A stretch of DNA of 62,767 nucleotides, taken from an uncultured Porphyromonadaceae bacterium. Its GTDB lineage: Bacteria; Bacteroidota; Bacteroidia; Bacteroidales; Muribaculaceae. The translations under genes and the position numbers were made by a program. Location of the stretch: the NCBI GenBank assembly GCA_947175645.1, contig CAMWNP010000014.1:1-62767 (forward strand), in the 5' to 3' direction. Shown in pieces: positions 42,400 to 51,379 of the stretch (positions within the stretch are counted from its first letter, which is position 1; each line of letters begins with the position of its first letter). The notes under the pieces are model-generated. The model made no database searches. It had not been told where the DNA came from and saw only the letters and a program-made list of their open reading frames with translations.

Positions 42400-43270
42400 T
42401 GTTTTGAGTATATAACTCTTTTACACGGTTTGAAACCTGCTCCATAAGCCAACGCGGAGTGGATGTTGCTCCACACACACCTATTGATCTGACATCTTTA
42501 AGCCAATGGGAATCAATTTCTTCTGCGTTGGAAATCAGATATGTGACAGGATTCACCTCTTTACATTCGTGGAACAGAACCTTTCCGTTACTGCTCTTTT
42601 TCCCACTGACAAAAAGCACAAGATCATGCCGACCGGCGAATTCCCGGAGATGAGCCACTCGGTTCGATACCTGACGACAGATTGTGTCATAACTATGAAA
42701 AGAGGTATTGGGCGCTTTGCGCCTGTTTATCTCACTTATCATATCATTGAACCCTTCAAGTGACTTTGTGGTTTGTGAATAAAATTCAATGTCGCGGTTA
42801 AAATCAATCTTGTCAAGTTCTTCAACATCTTGAATAACAATGGCTTTCCCATCAGTCTGTCCGACGAGTCCGTTTACTTCAGCATGACCGTGCTTACCAT
42901 AAATCACTATCTGTGCTGATCCGTCAGGGTCAGATGCTTTTGTCTTTATCCTTTTTTGTAGTTGAAGAACCACCGGGCAGGTTGCATCAATAATTTCTAT
43001 GTTGTTTTCCCGGGCAATATTATATGTTGAAGGAGGTTCACCGTGGGCACGAAGCAGAACCTTTACGTTTTTGAGATTAGTCAGGTCTTCGTGAGTGATC
43101 GTTATCAGACCCTTATCACGAAGTCGTTGCACTTCATCACTATTATGAACAATGTCTCCCAGACAGTAGAGTTTTCCACTGCTTTTGAGTTCTTCCTCAG
43201 CCTTTTTGATTGCTGTGACAACTCCGAAACAGAAGCCTGAGGCTTCATCTATTTCAATTATTGGAGTCAC
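42392..43270 (-). CDS. ispH: 4-Hydroxy-3-methylbut-2-enyl diphosphate reductase
   Basis: The protein has 292 residues. This [4Fe-4S] enzyme does the last step of the MEP isoprenoid pathway. Cluster cysteines lie in GFCFGV (C14), DATCPVV and GVCGATSTP. LLRAHGEPPS supplies a substrate His. A GTG at 43270 is chosen because it gives the usual short N-terminus before IEIDEASGFCFG. A TTG at 43300 would add ten residues. It overlaps cmk by 17 nt. Confidence 0.94.
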   Translation of the reverse strand: MTPIIEIDEASGFCFGVVTAIKKAEEELKSSGKLYCLGDIVHNSDEVQRLRDKGLITITHEDLTNLKNVKVLLRAHGEPPSTYNIARENNIEIIDATCPVVLQLQKRIKTKASDPDGSAQIVIYGKHGHAEVNGLVGQTDGKAIVIQDVEELDKIDFNRDIEFYSQTTKSLEGFNDMISEINRRKAPNTSFHSYDTICRQVSNRVAHLREFAGRHDLVLFVSGKKSSNGKVLFHECKEVNPVTYLISNAEEIDSHWLKDVRSIGVCGATSTPRWLMEQVSNRVKELYTQNNG

Positions 43271-43961
43271 TTGAACCTGTGAGTTTATTAAATAAGTCAA
43301 GCAAAAGATTGTTCTGCTCTACGGGAGTCATGTTTGAATTGTCAATTTTTATGGCGTCATCAGCACATCTGAGGGGACTTTCCTCACGGGTGCGGTCAAG
43401 ATGATCACGTTTGACTACATTCGCAAGCACTTCCTCATAGGTTGTGGCTATACCTTTATCAGAAAGTTCCTTGTAACGACGTGTTGCGCGGGTTTCCGGC
43501 GATGCATCAACAAATATCTTCATTTCAGCATCGGGAAATACAGTTGTGCCTATGTCACGACCATCCATTACAATCCCTTTTTCTTTACCAAGTTCCTGTT
43601 GCTTAGCAACAAGATCATGACGAACTTCCGGAATGGCAGCAATGATGGACACGAGGTTTGAAACCTCCATTCGGCGAATTTCCCCTTCAACAATTTCTCC
43701 ATTGAGAACAGTGAGTTGTTTTCCGTCCGTTACCTTGAAATCAATTTTAATGTCGTTGAGAGAATTATTCAGAGATAACTTGTCAACAGAACCGTCTGGT
43801 GTAATGAGATTATGGCGGATGGCGTATAGGGTAACGGCGCGATACATAGCACCGGAATCAATATATCTATATCCTATTTCGGCGGCAAGGCTACGAGCCA
43901 TGGTACTTTTGCCGGAAGAAGAATAACCGTCGATTGCAATTATGATTTTATCTTTATGCAT
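43254..43961 (-). CDS. cmk: Cytidylate kinase
   Basis: The protein has 235 residues. It phosphorylates CMP/dCMP. The P-loop GYSSSGKST is at 12-20, and YIDSGAMYRAVT and MDGRDIGTTVFPDAEMKIF are typical. The start is ambiguous: ATG codons at 43988 and 43985 overlap the porQ stop, but MHKDKIIIAIDG from 43961 matches the family's usual N-terminus. It lies between porQ and ispH, an order often seen in Bacteroidota. Confidence 0.92.
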   Translation of the reverse strand: MHKDKIIIAIDGYSSSGKSTMARSLAAEIGYRYIDSGAMYRAVTLYAIRHNLITPDGSVDKLSLNNSLNDIKIDFKVTDGKQLTVLNGEIVEGEIRRMEVSNLVSIIAAIPEVRHDLVAKQQELGKEKGIVMDGRDIGTTVFPDAEMKIFVDASPETRATRRYKELSDKGIATTYEEVLANVVKRDHLDRTREESPLRCADDAIKIDNSNMTPVEQNNLLLDLFNKLTGSSDSNN

Positions 43962-43984
43962 ACCGTTTTCTTTAATTTCTCTCA

Positions 43985-45001
43985 TCATTGTATAAAATCA
44001 TTGATGTCAAGTGTAAGATTGAGCATGAAAGTGGAGGCACTTTTATGAGGTTGCGCAAATGCAAATCCAATATTGAATTTTTTTACGTCCAATCCTGCAC
44101 CAAGTGACCATCCTGAAAGAAAGTTTCTGTTATAGGTGCTCATGTCAGTGCGTGTTTTGTAATTGTACGCTATTGAGACATAGAATTTTTCAGAGGGAGT
44201 GAAGTCTGCTCCGAATATCAGATGACGGAAAAGATTACTTGAGAAACTATCTTTGAGTTCCGGTTCATCGGATGTTGTTCCATCGCCGGTATGATAGTAG
44301 GGCAGATGCCATTTTGTCAGATTCCATGCTGTTATGGAAAAACGAACAGGGAGAGAACCGAAAGACTGCGACCAACCTAAACGCACGTCAACGGGAAGAC
44401 GATCATACGAGTCATTGAATTTCTTCACCTGTCCGCCAAGATTAGCCACAACTGCAGAAAGAGATAAGTCCCTGTCAGGATCATAGTAATTAATACCGAG
44501 ATCAGTAGCAAGTGCCAGAGCGTTATATTGCTCATAATTGCTATAAAGCAGTTTCACTTTGAAACCTCCCCGGAGATTGTGCGCGAGATCATGAGTATAG
44601 CCTGCTGCAAATGACAAATCCTGTGGTGAAAAATCACCTAAGATGACACCTGATTCATCGGTATGCTTCATTGAACCATAACCGAAATATTGAATGGATG
44701 CTTGCCATGCAGCCTGCTCACCGGCAGATCTGGAATAAGTTATACCTGCAAAATTGCTGTCACCAACATAACGCATGTAGTTGACCGCAATCTGGTTACT
44801 CATTTCCGGGCCAAGAAGTCCGGGGTTCTGGTCAACTGTAGTGATGTTATCCTCTACGGTTGAGATATTGACACCTCCTAATCCAAAAATTCTGGCAGAG
44901 GAGGTGATATTCATGAAATTGTATGCGGTACTGCCATCCTGAGCCATCATGGCAACAGGAAGAACCAGCATGGAAATGAGTATTTTAACGGATAATTTCA
45001 T
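43985..45001 (-). CDS. porQ: Type IX secretion system outer-membrane protein PorQ
   Basis: The protein has 338 residues. A signal peptide covers 1-20. A PorV/FadL-like beta-barrel has the family opening GSTAYNFMNITSSARIFGLGGVNIS and DNITTVDQNPGLLGPEMSNQIAVNYM. In Porphyromonas PorQ is part of the T9SS attachment complex for cargo with C-terminal domains. The terminator-like hairpin 45008-45051 ends only 7 nt upstream of the start codon. Confidence 0.92.
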   Translation of the reverse strand: MKLSVKILISMLVLPVAMMAQDGSTAYNFMNITSSARIFGLGGVNISTVEDNITTVDQNPGLLGPEMSNQIAVNYMRYVGDSNFAGITYSRSAGEQAAWQASIQYFGYGSMKHTDESGVILGDFSPQDLSFAAGYTHDLAHNLRGGFKVKLLYSNYEQYNALALATDLGINYYDPDRDLSLSAVVANLGGQVKKFNDSYDRLPVDVRLGWSQSFGSLPVRFSITAWNLTKWHLPYYHTGDGTTSDEPELKDSFSSNLFRHLIFGADFTPSEKFYVSIAYNYKTRTDMSTYNRNFLSGWSLGAGLDVKKFNIGFAFAQPHKSASTFMLNLTLDINDFIQ

Positions 45002-45007
45002 TGTAAC

Positions 45008-45051
45008 AAATGGATGATGCCCATAATATTTTTAACGGACATCATCCATTT
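45008..45051 (-). terminator. Terminator-like hairpin between the TlpA-like gene and porQ
   Basis: AAATGGATGATG (45008-45019) and CATCATCCATTT (45040-45051) form a perfect 12-bp stem. It is 13 nt after the TlpA-like stop and 7 nt before the porQ start codon. It could end the upstream transcript, or act on porQ expression by limiting read-through or ribosome access. Confidence 0.75.
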
Positions 45052-45063
45052 TTATTGTGTGGA

Positions 45064-46089
45064 TTACATAAAAGCGTTGGCTACAGCCTCACGCAGTTCA
45101 TCGTCATACTTGTCACGTGCCACTATCGTTCCATCAGGTCCGAAGAGGATTATACAGGGTATTCCTGAAATCCCATAAATGTCAGTGGGGATTTTCTGTG
45201 CATTAAGTACGTTCTGCCATGGAAGTTCATAAGTTTCTATGGCCTCTTTTGTATTATCGGGTTCATCCCATACTGCAACTCCCAACACCTTGAGTCCTTT
45301 GGGTTCATATTCTTTATAGATATCTTTAATTACAGCAGTTTCACGGATACAGGGACCGCACCAACTTGCCCAGAAATCTACCAGAACATATTGACCTTTC
45401 CCAACGATATCACTAAGATGGAAAACTTCACCGCTGTCAACAGGCACCGCAAAATCCTTAAACATTTTTCCTTCGCTTGTTTCTGATTTTTTTACCTTCG
45501 CGTCCTTCAGATCTTTGATTCGTGCGTAATCGCCAAGTGAGGGTGTGTTGGCTACGGCCTTGTTAAATTCATCAAGAGACATGTCATAGGCATTCTGCAA
45601 GAAGAAGTAATAACCAATAGGGTTGTCGATATTCTCGTTCATCGCAACATTTTGCGCTGAGTCTATCTTTGCGGCATATATTTCTGAGTACTCTACTTTT
45701 AGTGAGTCATTAATTGACTCATATTCTTCCATGATTTGCGATAGTTGGCTATCTATTTCCTGCAGGCGTCCGTTAAGTTCTCCACCGATGATTGAATCAC
45801 GTGAGGCAACGTTTATGTTTCCTGCTTCGAGAATAAACATACCGTTACGTTTCCCATTTGTGATAATTCTTGCAAGAACAGGTTTTTCGATATTGCCGGT
45901 AAATGTGGCAACACCATCAACCACGGCTGCGCTGTCAATTTTTTCGCCGGTATCATAATTGGTGAGGAACACTAAAGAAGATTCTTGGTCGGAATTGATG
46001 GTTACCGTGTACTCTGTCGACGGTTTTTGTTCCGTAGTACATGCTGTCAGAGCCAATATGGCAGAAGCATATAAAATTTTCTTAATCAT
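45064..46089 (-). CDS. TlpA-like thiol-disulfide oxidoreductase lipoprotein
   Basis: The protein has 341 residues. A lipoprotein signal peptide ends at C17 (LALTAC). A DUF4369-like beta domain covers about 25-105, then a helical linker. A thioredoxin domain from about 205 has the active site WCGPC (C244/C247). This layout is common in Bacteroidales. It probably acts in periplasmic disulfide exchange, with an unknown partner. It starts 20 nt after the antiporter stop, in the same operon. Confidence 0.9.
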   Translation of the reverse strand: MIKKILYASAILALTACTTEQKPSTEYTVTINSDQESSLVFLTNYDTGEKIDSAAVVDGVATFTGNIEKPVLARIITNGKRNGMFILEAGNINVASRDSIIGGELNGRLQEIDSQLSQIMEEYESINDSLKVEYSEIYAAKIDSAQNVAMNENIDNPIGYYFFLQNAYDMSLDEFNKAVANTPSLGDYARIKDLKDAKVKKSETSEGKMFKDFAVPVDSGEVFHLSDIVGKGQYVLVDFWASWCGPCIRETAVIKDIYKEYEPKGLKVLGVAVWDEPDNTKEAIETYELPWQNVLNAQKIPTDIYGISGIPCIILFGPDGTIVARDKYDDELREAVANAFM

Positions 46090-46109
46090 CGGTTAATATT
46101 TTAAGTTGT

Positions 46110-48365
46110 TTATTCGTTGTTCAATTTCTTTAATGCCTTTTTGTCCGCTACAACCCACAGGATGTCACCGGCCTCAAAAGGAGTATCAAGAATATTTTGG
46201 ATATAGTTGCCATCACGTTGTATGGCCACAATATGTGCGGAATAGTTCTTACGGATATCTGCTGTGGTTATGGTCTGACCAATAAGAGGTGACGTAGCGC
46301 GAATTTCCATGCTACGTAGTTTGAAGTCGGCAGTGTTCTGTGAGAAATCCTCTTCTTGTTCCTTGTCAATAATCGGAAGAAGTTTTTGAATCTGTTCATC
46401 ATTGCCGATAATACCCACTACATCTCCAGGGAACAGACGTGTATGACCCGATGGTACGGTCATCGTGTTGTTACCACGCTGAATGTATACAACTGAGACT
46501 CCAAATGTGCTGCGCAATGGGGAATCCATGAGTTTCTCACCAACAAACGGGCATCCGAATCCAACGTGCATGAATGCAAGGTGAAGATTACTAACAAGAT
46601 TATTGTTTCGTCCGGTTTGGCGAAGTTCCCGCTCATTGAGGTTATTCATGAACTTGGTCTCAATTTTTCTCATGCGCTCACGTAACTGACGGGTAAACAC
46701 ACCAAGAATCAATGTCACAACAATTACACCTCCGATTATTCCTATCTTGATAGAGTAAAATATGCTCAGGAGGTAAACTACAAAAGCAAGTACAAGAAGT
46801 ATGCGGAAAACAGACATGATAATTAACGGTGCCTGATAGTTGCGGCGGGATTCCGCAAGCAGTTGCCGCTCACCTTTTTTTGAAGTAGGAAGAGACATTG
46901 CCAGCAGGAACGGTGACATGCAAAGCAGGGTTACCACCATAACCACCGGTTTACCAAATTCAGGGCTCATATTCTGTGCCCAGGGAAGGACAAAGGTTGT
47001 CGCTACCAGAATAATTGCGATGAGAATTATTGCATATAGAATTATTCGCCAAAGATATCTTTTGAGAATTGCCATCCACACGGCATGATTGCCAGAGTGT
47101 GTTTCGTTGTTCTCCTCACAATATCGGTTGATAAGAAAATTGAGTTTGGCCGGCAAGTGACGTTCAACAAATGAATATACTCCGGGTGCCATTCGTATGA
47201 AGTAAGGCGTTGTGAATGTTGTAAGCACCGAAACAGCCACAACAATAGGATAAATTGTTGGATTAAGAACGCCCAGCGACATACCGAGCGATGCGATGAT
47301 AAATGCAAACTCACCAATCTGAGTAAGTGAAAATCCTGATTCAATGGCCACTCTAAGTGATTGACCGGTAACAAGCATACCCGCAGTTCCGAAAATTATC
47401 ATACCCACGATTACCACTGACGACAGAATCAGGATCGGTCCCCAGTAGTCAACAATTACAGTTGGTTGAACCATCATGCCAACTGAAATGAAAAAGACGG
47501 CTCCGAAAAGATCTTTGACCGACATTGTGACACGCTCTATTCGCTCTGCATAACTTGTACCGGCAAGAATAGACCCCATTACGAACGCACCTAACGCCAA
47601 AGAGAATCCACAGAATACTGAGAAAACCGCCATCCCAAGGCACAGACCCATTGATACGATCAGAAGCGTTTCATTATTGAGAAACCGGCGAACTGCGCCA
47701 AGTGCTGAGGGTAGGGCATATACGCCAACCATAAACCATATTATCAGGAAGAATACAAGTTTCGCAATGCTCAGTAGCAACTCTGTTCCCTGCACTGAAT
47801 TATTGATTGCAATTGATGATAGTATAACCATCATGAGCACCGCAAACAAGTCTTCAACAATTAGCACCGCAAACACCAGGCCGGCGAACTTCTGCTGTTT
47901 CAGCCCAAGGTCATTGAATGCCTTGATAATAATTGTGGTTGATGACATTGACAACATTCCTCCGAGGAAAAGGCTGTTTATGTTGGAGAATCCCATGAGA
48001 TGTCCGATAACGAAACCGGTGGCCATCATTCCTATAACGATAATTAAGGCTGTTACTACGGCCGATCCGCCTACGCCAACGAGTTTTTTGAAACTGAATT
48101 CAAGTCCGAGAGAGAACAGGAGTACGACTATACCGATCTGGGCCCAGAATTCGATGTTCGCTTCTGTGGTAACGGATGGAAGCGGTGTGAAATTCGGACT
48201 TGCAAGGAAGCCGGCTACTATGTAACCGAGGACTACCGGTTGTTTGATCCATTTGAACAGTACTGTCACAATGGCGCCGAGAATAAGAATGAAAGCGAGG
48301 TCGCTGATAAGGCTTTCCACGCTCATCGTAGAAACGGCTTCGGGTAAGGCTGAAAGAAGAATCAT
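46110..48365 (-). CDS. CPA2-family cation:proton antiporter with RCK-C domains
   Basis: The protein has 751 residues. About 12 membrane helices (KefB/KefC-like) carry the conserved LLFSLGLEFSFKKL and GGMLSMSSTTIIIKAFNDLGL. Two C-terminal TrkA_C/RCK_C-type domains follow (about 630-680 and 695-750). Such proteins exchange K+ or Na+ for H+ under ligand control. The full nucleotide-binding RCK_N domain is absent. It lies 7 nt after mgtC-like. Confidence 0.9.
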   Translation of the reverse strand: MILLSALPEAVSTMSVESLISDLAFILILGAIVTVLFKWIKQPVVLGYIVAGFLASPNFTPLPSVTTEANIEFWAQIGIVVLLFSLGLEFSFKKLVGVGGSAVVTALIIVIGMMATGFVIGHLMGFSNINSLFLGGMLSMSSTTIIIKAFNDLGLKQQKFAGLVFAVLIVEDLFAVLMMVILSSIAINNSVQGTELLLSIAKLVFFLIIWFMVGVYALPSALGAVRRFLNNETLLIVSMGLCLGMAVFSVFCGFSLALGAFVMGSILAGTSYAERIERVTMSVKDLFGAVFFISVGMMVQPTVIVDYWGPILILSSVVIVGMIIFGTAGMLVTGQSLRVAIESGFSLTQIGEFAFIIASLGMSLGVLNPTIYPIVVAVSVLTTFTTPYFIRMAPGVYSFVERHLPAKLNFLINRYCEENNETHSGNHAVWMAILKRYLWRIILYAIILIAIILVATTFVLPWAQNMSPEFGKPVVMVVTLLCMSPFLLAMSLPTSKKGERQLLAESRRNYQAPLIIMSVFRILLVLAFVVYLLSIFYSIKIGIIGGVIVVTLILGVFTRQLRERMRKIETKFMNNLNERELRQTGRNNNLVSNLHLAFMHVGFGCPFVGEKLMDSPLRSTFGVSVVYIQRGNNTMTVPSGHTRLFPGDVVGIIGNDEQIQKLLPIIDKEQEEDFSQNTADFKLRSMEIRATSPLIGQTITTADIRKNYSAHIVAIQRDGNYIQNILDTPFEAGDILWVVADKKALKKLNNE

Positions 48366-48372
48366 TCTTTAA

Positions 48373-49077
48373 TCAGATATTGACTTGATTAGATAATGTG
48401 ATGGAGAGGGTAGGGCTTAAATCACTTAGTTTCTTAAAAAGACCTACGAAATCAGTCTGTTCTTTTGCCAAAACCGCCAGATTCAAATATGTTGTGTCAT
48501 TGACATAGTCATAATCAACATAAATATTTATAAGATGAATGTGATTGTTGGCAAGTAGTTCTTTATATTGACTGAAATCTTCAAGTATGGTGTTTACTTT
48601 TATGCGTATGATGCGGGTCTGTCCTCCTACATTTATCTTGTGCTCGAATCGTTCGAATTGTACGAGAACAAGTATTATCATTCCGGTAGCGAAAAGAGAG
48701 ATGAAGTAAAGGCCTATGCCTACGGCCAGACCTATTGTTGCCACAATCCATATTCCTGCAGCGGTTGTTAAGCCTCTTACAGAGCCTTTCATCTGGATAA
48801 TGGCTCCAGCACCGAGGAAGCCTATGCCCGATAGTACTTGAGCGGCCATACGTCCGGGATCACCTCCGTGATATTCCTGCATGACATAAACGGACAGGAT
48901 CATTGCCATTGTCGCTCCCATGGAAATTAGGGCAAAAGTCCTGATTCCGGCATTCTGCCCCTTGCTTTTGCGCTCAAATCCTACAATTCCACCCAGCAGC
49001 ATGCTCAACATCAACTTGAAAACTGATGAGGTTGCTGTGATATTCTGTGATTGGATTATGTCAAGCAGGTGTTCCAT
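48373..49077 (-). CDS. MgtC/SapB family membrane protein
   Basis: The protein has 234 residues. The membrane part (about 1-140) has the MgtC motif MLLGGIVGFERKSKGQNAGIRTFALISMGATM and VLSGIGFLGAGAIIQ. A cytosolic C-terminal domain follows. MgtC proteins affect Mg2+ stress and ATP synthase in pathogens, but non-pathogen homologues are poorly defined. It is paired with the cation antiporter downstream. Confidence 0.9.
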   Translation of the reverse strand: MEHLLDIIQSQNITATSSVFKLMLSMLLGGIVGFERKSKGQNAGIRTFALISMGATMAMILSVYVMQEYHGGDPGRMAAQVLSGIGFLGAGAIIQMKGSVRGLTTAAGIWIVATIGLAVGIGLYFISLFATGMIILVLVQFERFEHKINVGGQTRIIRIKVNTILEDFSQYKELLANNHIHLINIYVDYDYVNDTTYLNLAVLAKEQTDFVGLFKKLSDLSPTLSITLSNQVNI

Positions 49078-49102
49078 CGAGATTCGGTGGCAAATTAAGG
49101 GA

Positions 49103-50008
49103 TTATTTCTTCATCAGGAATTTTCGGGAAGCCAGACGATAGTTGTCTGCAAAGAGTTCGACTGTGTACTCTCCCGGGTTAAGAGTGGTATTGACATCGT
49201 AATATATTTTCAGTCCGCCAATTTCCTCGCCGGCATACTCAATATTTAAACGCGATGTGCATTTTACTGATGCCCCTTCAAAATTGAACACTCCGCCATT
49301 TCCGAGTAGATCACCCTCAGGATTGGTTATCCGGAGGTAGATGGTCTTTTCTCCTACCGGAGTAGAATTGTTCTGAGGAATTGTGAAAGTAACCATCAGT
49401 TGTGTTGCCTTGGTAATGTTTTTCTCGGTCTTGCCATTCTTTTTGAGAGCAACCATGTTGATTCCCGTGACGTTCAACTTTTCGGCAAGAGTCATTCGTT
49501 CGTTCAGTTCCTGATTGTCCTTTGAAACTGAGGCCACTCTTTCTGACAAACGTCGGTTTTTATCTTTAATTTCCTCATTTTCCACTCTGAGTCCCTGATT
49601 TTCTTTCGAGAGTGAATCGACCTTTGCAATGTAATGACGGAGAATACCCTTCAAGGTGGCTATCTCATCCTGGAGTTCCTTGATTCTTCTGGCACTCTTT
49701 TTCTTTTCGCTATTCAATTCAGCAATAAGTTTTTCAACTTTGGCCTTGGCGGCCGCGTACTTTTCTGCCAGAGAGTCATTGACCATTATCTGAGTCTGGT
49801 TCTCGTATTGTGCGAATTCGTTGTTGACCGACTGGAATTCATTTGCCAACTGGAGTTGTTCGTTCGTCAGTTTCAGTTGCTCATTCTCGTTGGCAACGCT
49901 TGACAATTTATGGCCCTGAAATCCGATTAATGCTATCGCTGTCAATATAATTACCGCGATTATGATTCCTAAAATGAGAACAGTCTTATTTTTGGGTAAA
50001 GTCGTCAT
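49103..50008 (-). CDS. Single-pass membrane protein with long coiled coil and C-terminal beta domain
   Basis: The protein has 301 residues. A membrane helix (about 9-30) is followed by a heptad-rich coiled coil (about 35-175). A C-terminal domain of ~115 residues has beta-sandwich-like strands, e.g. KTIYLRITNPEGDLLGNGGVFNFEG and NPGEYTVELFADNYRL. I recognise this as a conserved Bacteroidales hypothetical but not its function. It lies 25 nt before mgtC-like, so probably in the same operon. Confidence 0.78.
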   Translation of the reverse strand: MTTLPKNKTVLILGIIIAVIILTAIALIGFQGHKLSSVANENEQLKLTNEQLQLANEFQSVNNEFAQYENQTQIMVNDSLAEKYAAAKAKVEKLIAELNSEKKKSARRIKELQDEIATLKGILRHYIAKVDSLSKENQGLRVENEEIKDKNRRLSERVASVSKDNQELNERMTLAEKLNVTGINMVALKKNGKTEKNITKATQLMVTFTIPQNNSTPVGEKTIYLRITNPEGDLLGNGGVFNFEGASVKCTSRLNIEYAGEEIGGLKIYYDVNTTLNPGEYTVELFADNYRLASRKFLMKK

Positions 50009-50034
50009 TGTTTACTAATATTTATATTATGTTG

Positions 50035-50042
50035 CAAAATTA
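50035..50042 (-). promoter_or_regulatory. -7 promoter element before the coiled-coil protein gene
   Basis: The - strand reads TAATTTTG, matching TAnnTTTG, 27 nt before the ATG at 50008. There is no good -33 TTG. Confidence 0.45.
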
Positions 50043-50058
50043 GTAAGAATAATCGGAT

Positions 50059-50586
50059 TTAAAAAACTATCTGAAATATAAATGCATCGGCAAAACGGTT
50101 GAAGCCTGTAGGTATCCACCGCCGTAGTTTTCCGCATCTTTTGAACGACGCGTTTTCAAGAGTTTTTATGCTTGGAAAATTCTCAACACCAGAATAAGCA
50201 TAAAGTTGTTTCATATTAAGTCTTACCCGGCAAAATTCTTCTACAATCCTGAGTGCGGATGATCCATAGCCATTTCCCCTGAAATTGCTGTCGATAATAA
50301 ATCCTACACCGGCACGTCTGCTTATCGGATCAAAGTCATAAATATCAATGGCTCCTACAACCTCCCCTGTCGACGATAACTCAACCATGAGTCTTAATTG
50401 GCGTGTTACAAATATATCGGGATTATAATTGGCAATATAATCTTCTATTAGATGCAGAGAATAAGGAGCGCAACTGCTACCTGTATCCCAAAGCGATGTG
50501 TCATTATCCCATTTTTTGAAAAATTCAGCATCAGAAGGTTCCGGTGCACGTAGCCTTAAAGTATCGTTGCAAAGCAATGGTTTCAT
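50059..50586 (-). CDS. GNAT acetyltransferase, RimJ/RimL-like
   Basis: The protein has 175 residues. Its GNAT fold has the acetyl-CoA loop [20 protein letters not shown] and the RimL-like end [29 protein letters not shown]. The acceptor is unknown; relatives acetylate ribosomal proteins, antibiotics or small amines. It overlaps recR by 4 nt. Confidence 0.88.
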   Translation of the reverse strand: MKPLLCNDTLRLRAPEPSDAEFFKKWDNDTSLWDTGSSCAPYSLHLIEDYIANYNPDIFVTRQLRLMVELSSTGEVVGAIDIYDFDPISRRAGVGFIIDSNFRGNGYGSSALRIVEEFCRVRLNMKQLYAYSGVENFPSIKTLENASFKRCGKLRRWIPTGFNRFADAFIFQIVF

Positions 50587-51206
50587 GATTGAAATTGGTC
50601 TGAAAATAGCGTACGGTTAAGAAGAGATCTGCCAAGGGTAACTTCATCGGTGAATTCAATTTCATTGCCAACTGATACTCCTCGCGCAATTTGAGTGATT
50701 TTTACACCCGTTTCGGCCAGCCTGCGATAAATATAGAAGTTTGTGGTATCACCCTCCATGGTGGCGCTGAGTGCCAGAATAACTTCCTTGATATCCTCCT
50801 TGCCGATGCGGTCAATCAATGAACTTATTTCCAGTTTCTCCGGTCCCACACCATCCATAGGTGATATTACTCCACCAAGAACGTGGTAAAGGCCGTGATA
50901 ACTACCCGTGTTCTCAAAACTCATAACATCTTTCACATTCTCCACCACGCACACGGTGGAAGAATCCCTTCTGGGATCAGCGCAGATGCCGCAAATTTCA
51001 CTTTCGGAAATATTGTGGCATTTACGGCAATAAACTACACCATCGCGCAGTTTCATTAAGGCGTTACCAAGCGAGTGTGCCATCTGTGGTTCCTGACGTA
51101 GAATATGAAGTGCGAGCCGCAGAGCGGTTTTTCTACCTATGCCAGGCAACCTTGACATTTCAGTAACGGCATCCTCAAGTAATCTTGATGCAAATTCCTG
51201 TTCCAT
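50583..51206 (-). CDS. recR: Recombination mediator protein RecR
   Basis: The protein has 207 residues. It has a helix-hairpin-helix [11 protein letters not shown] (20-30), a zinc finger with C60, C63, C72 and C75, and a Toprim domain from [14 protein letters not shown]. It loads RecA at gaps with RecO/RecF. The -7 box at 51212-51219 sits so close to the ATG that the mRNA may be leaderless. Confidence 0.96.
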   Translation of the reverse strand: MEQEFASRLLEDAVTEMSRLPGIGRKTALRLALHILRQEPQMAHSLGNALMKLRDGVVYCRKCHNISESEICGICADPRRDSSTVCVVENVKDVMSFENTGSYHGLYHVLGGVISPMDGVGPEKLEISSLIDRIGKEDIKEVILALSATMEGDTTNFYIYRRLAETGVKITQIARGVSVGNEIEFTDEVTLGRSLLNRTLFSDQFQS

Positions 51207-51211
51207 AGATA

Positions 51212-51219
51212 CAAAGTTA
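51212..51219 (-). promoter_or_regulatory. -7 promoter element of recR, possible leaderless start
   Basis: The - strand reads TAACTTTG, ending 5 nt before the recR ATG at 51206. That places the start site within a base or two of the ATG. No -33 TTG at the right spacing. Confidence 0.45.
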
Positions 51220-51281
51220 CGAAAAAACTGTCGGAATAGTAATCCGGTACCAAATTTTTAACAAAAGATTAGATTTGATTA

Positions 51282-51311
51282 TTGAAAATTGTCAAAGATT
51301 TTATACCTTTG
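51282..51311 (+). promoter_or_regulatory. Promoter of the panC operon
   Basis: TTG (51282-51284), a 19-nt spacer and TACCTTTG (51304-51311) match the consensus. The leader of about 60 nt contains a small GGCTC/GAGCC hairpin (51326-51343). Confidence 0.75.
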
Positions 51312-51379
51312 CATCCGGTTTCAAAGGCTCGCTTGTCTGAGCCAGAATTTCAAAAGAACTAACGCTCTATTGTAAATCA

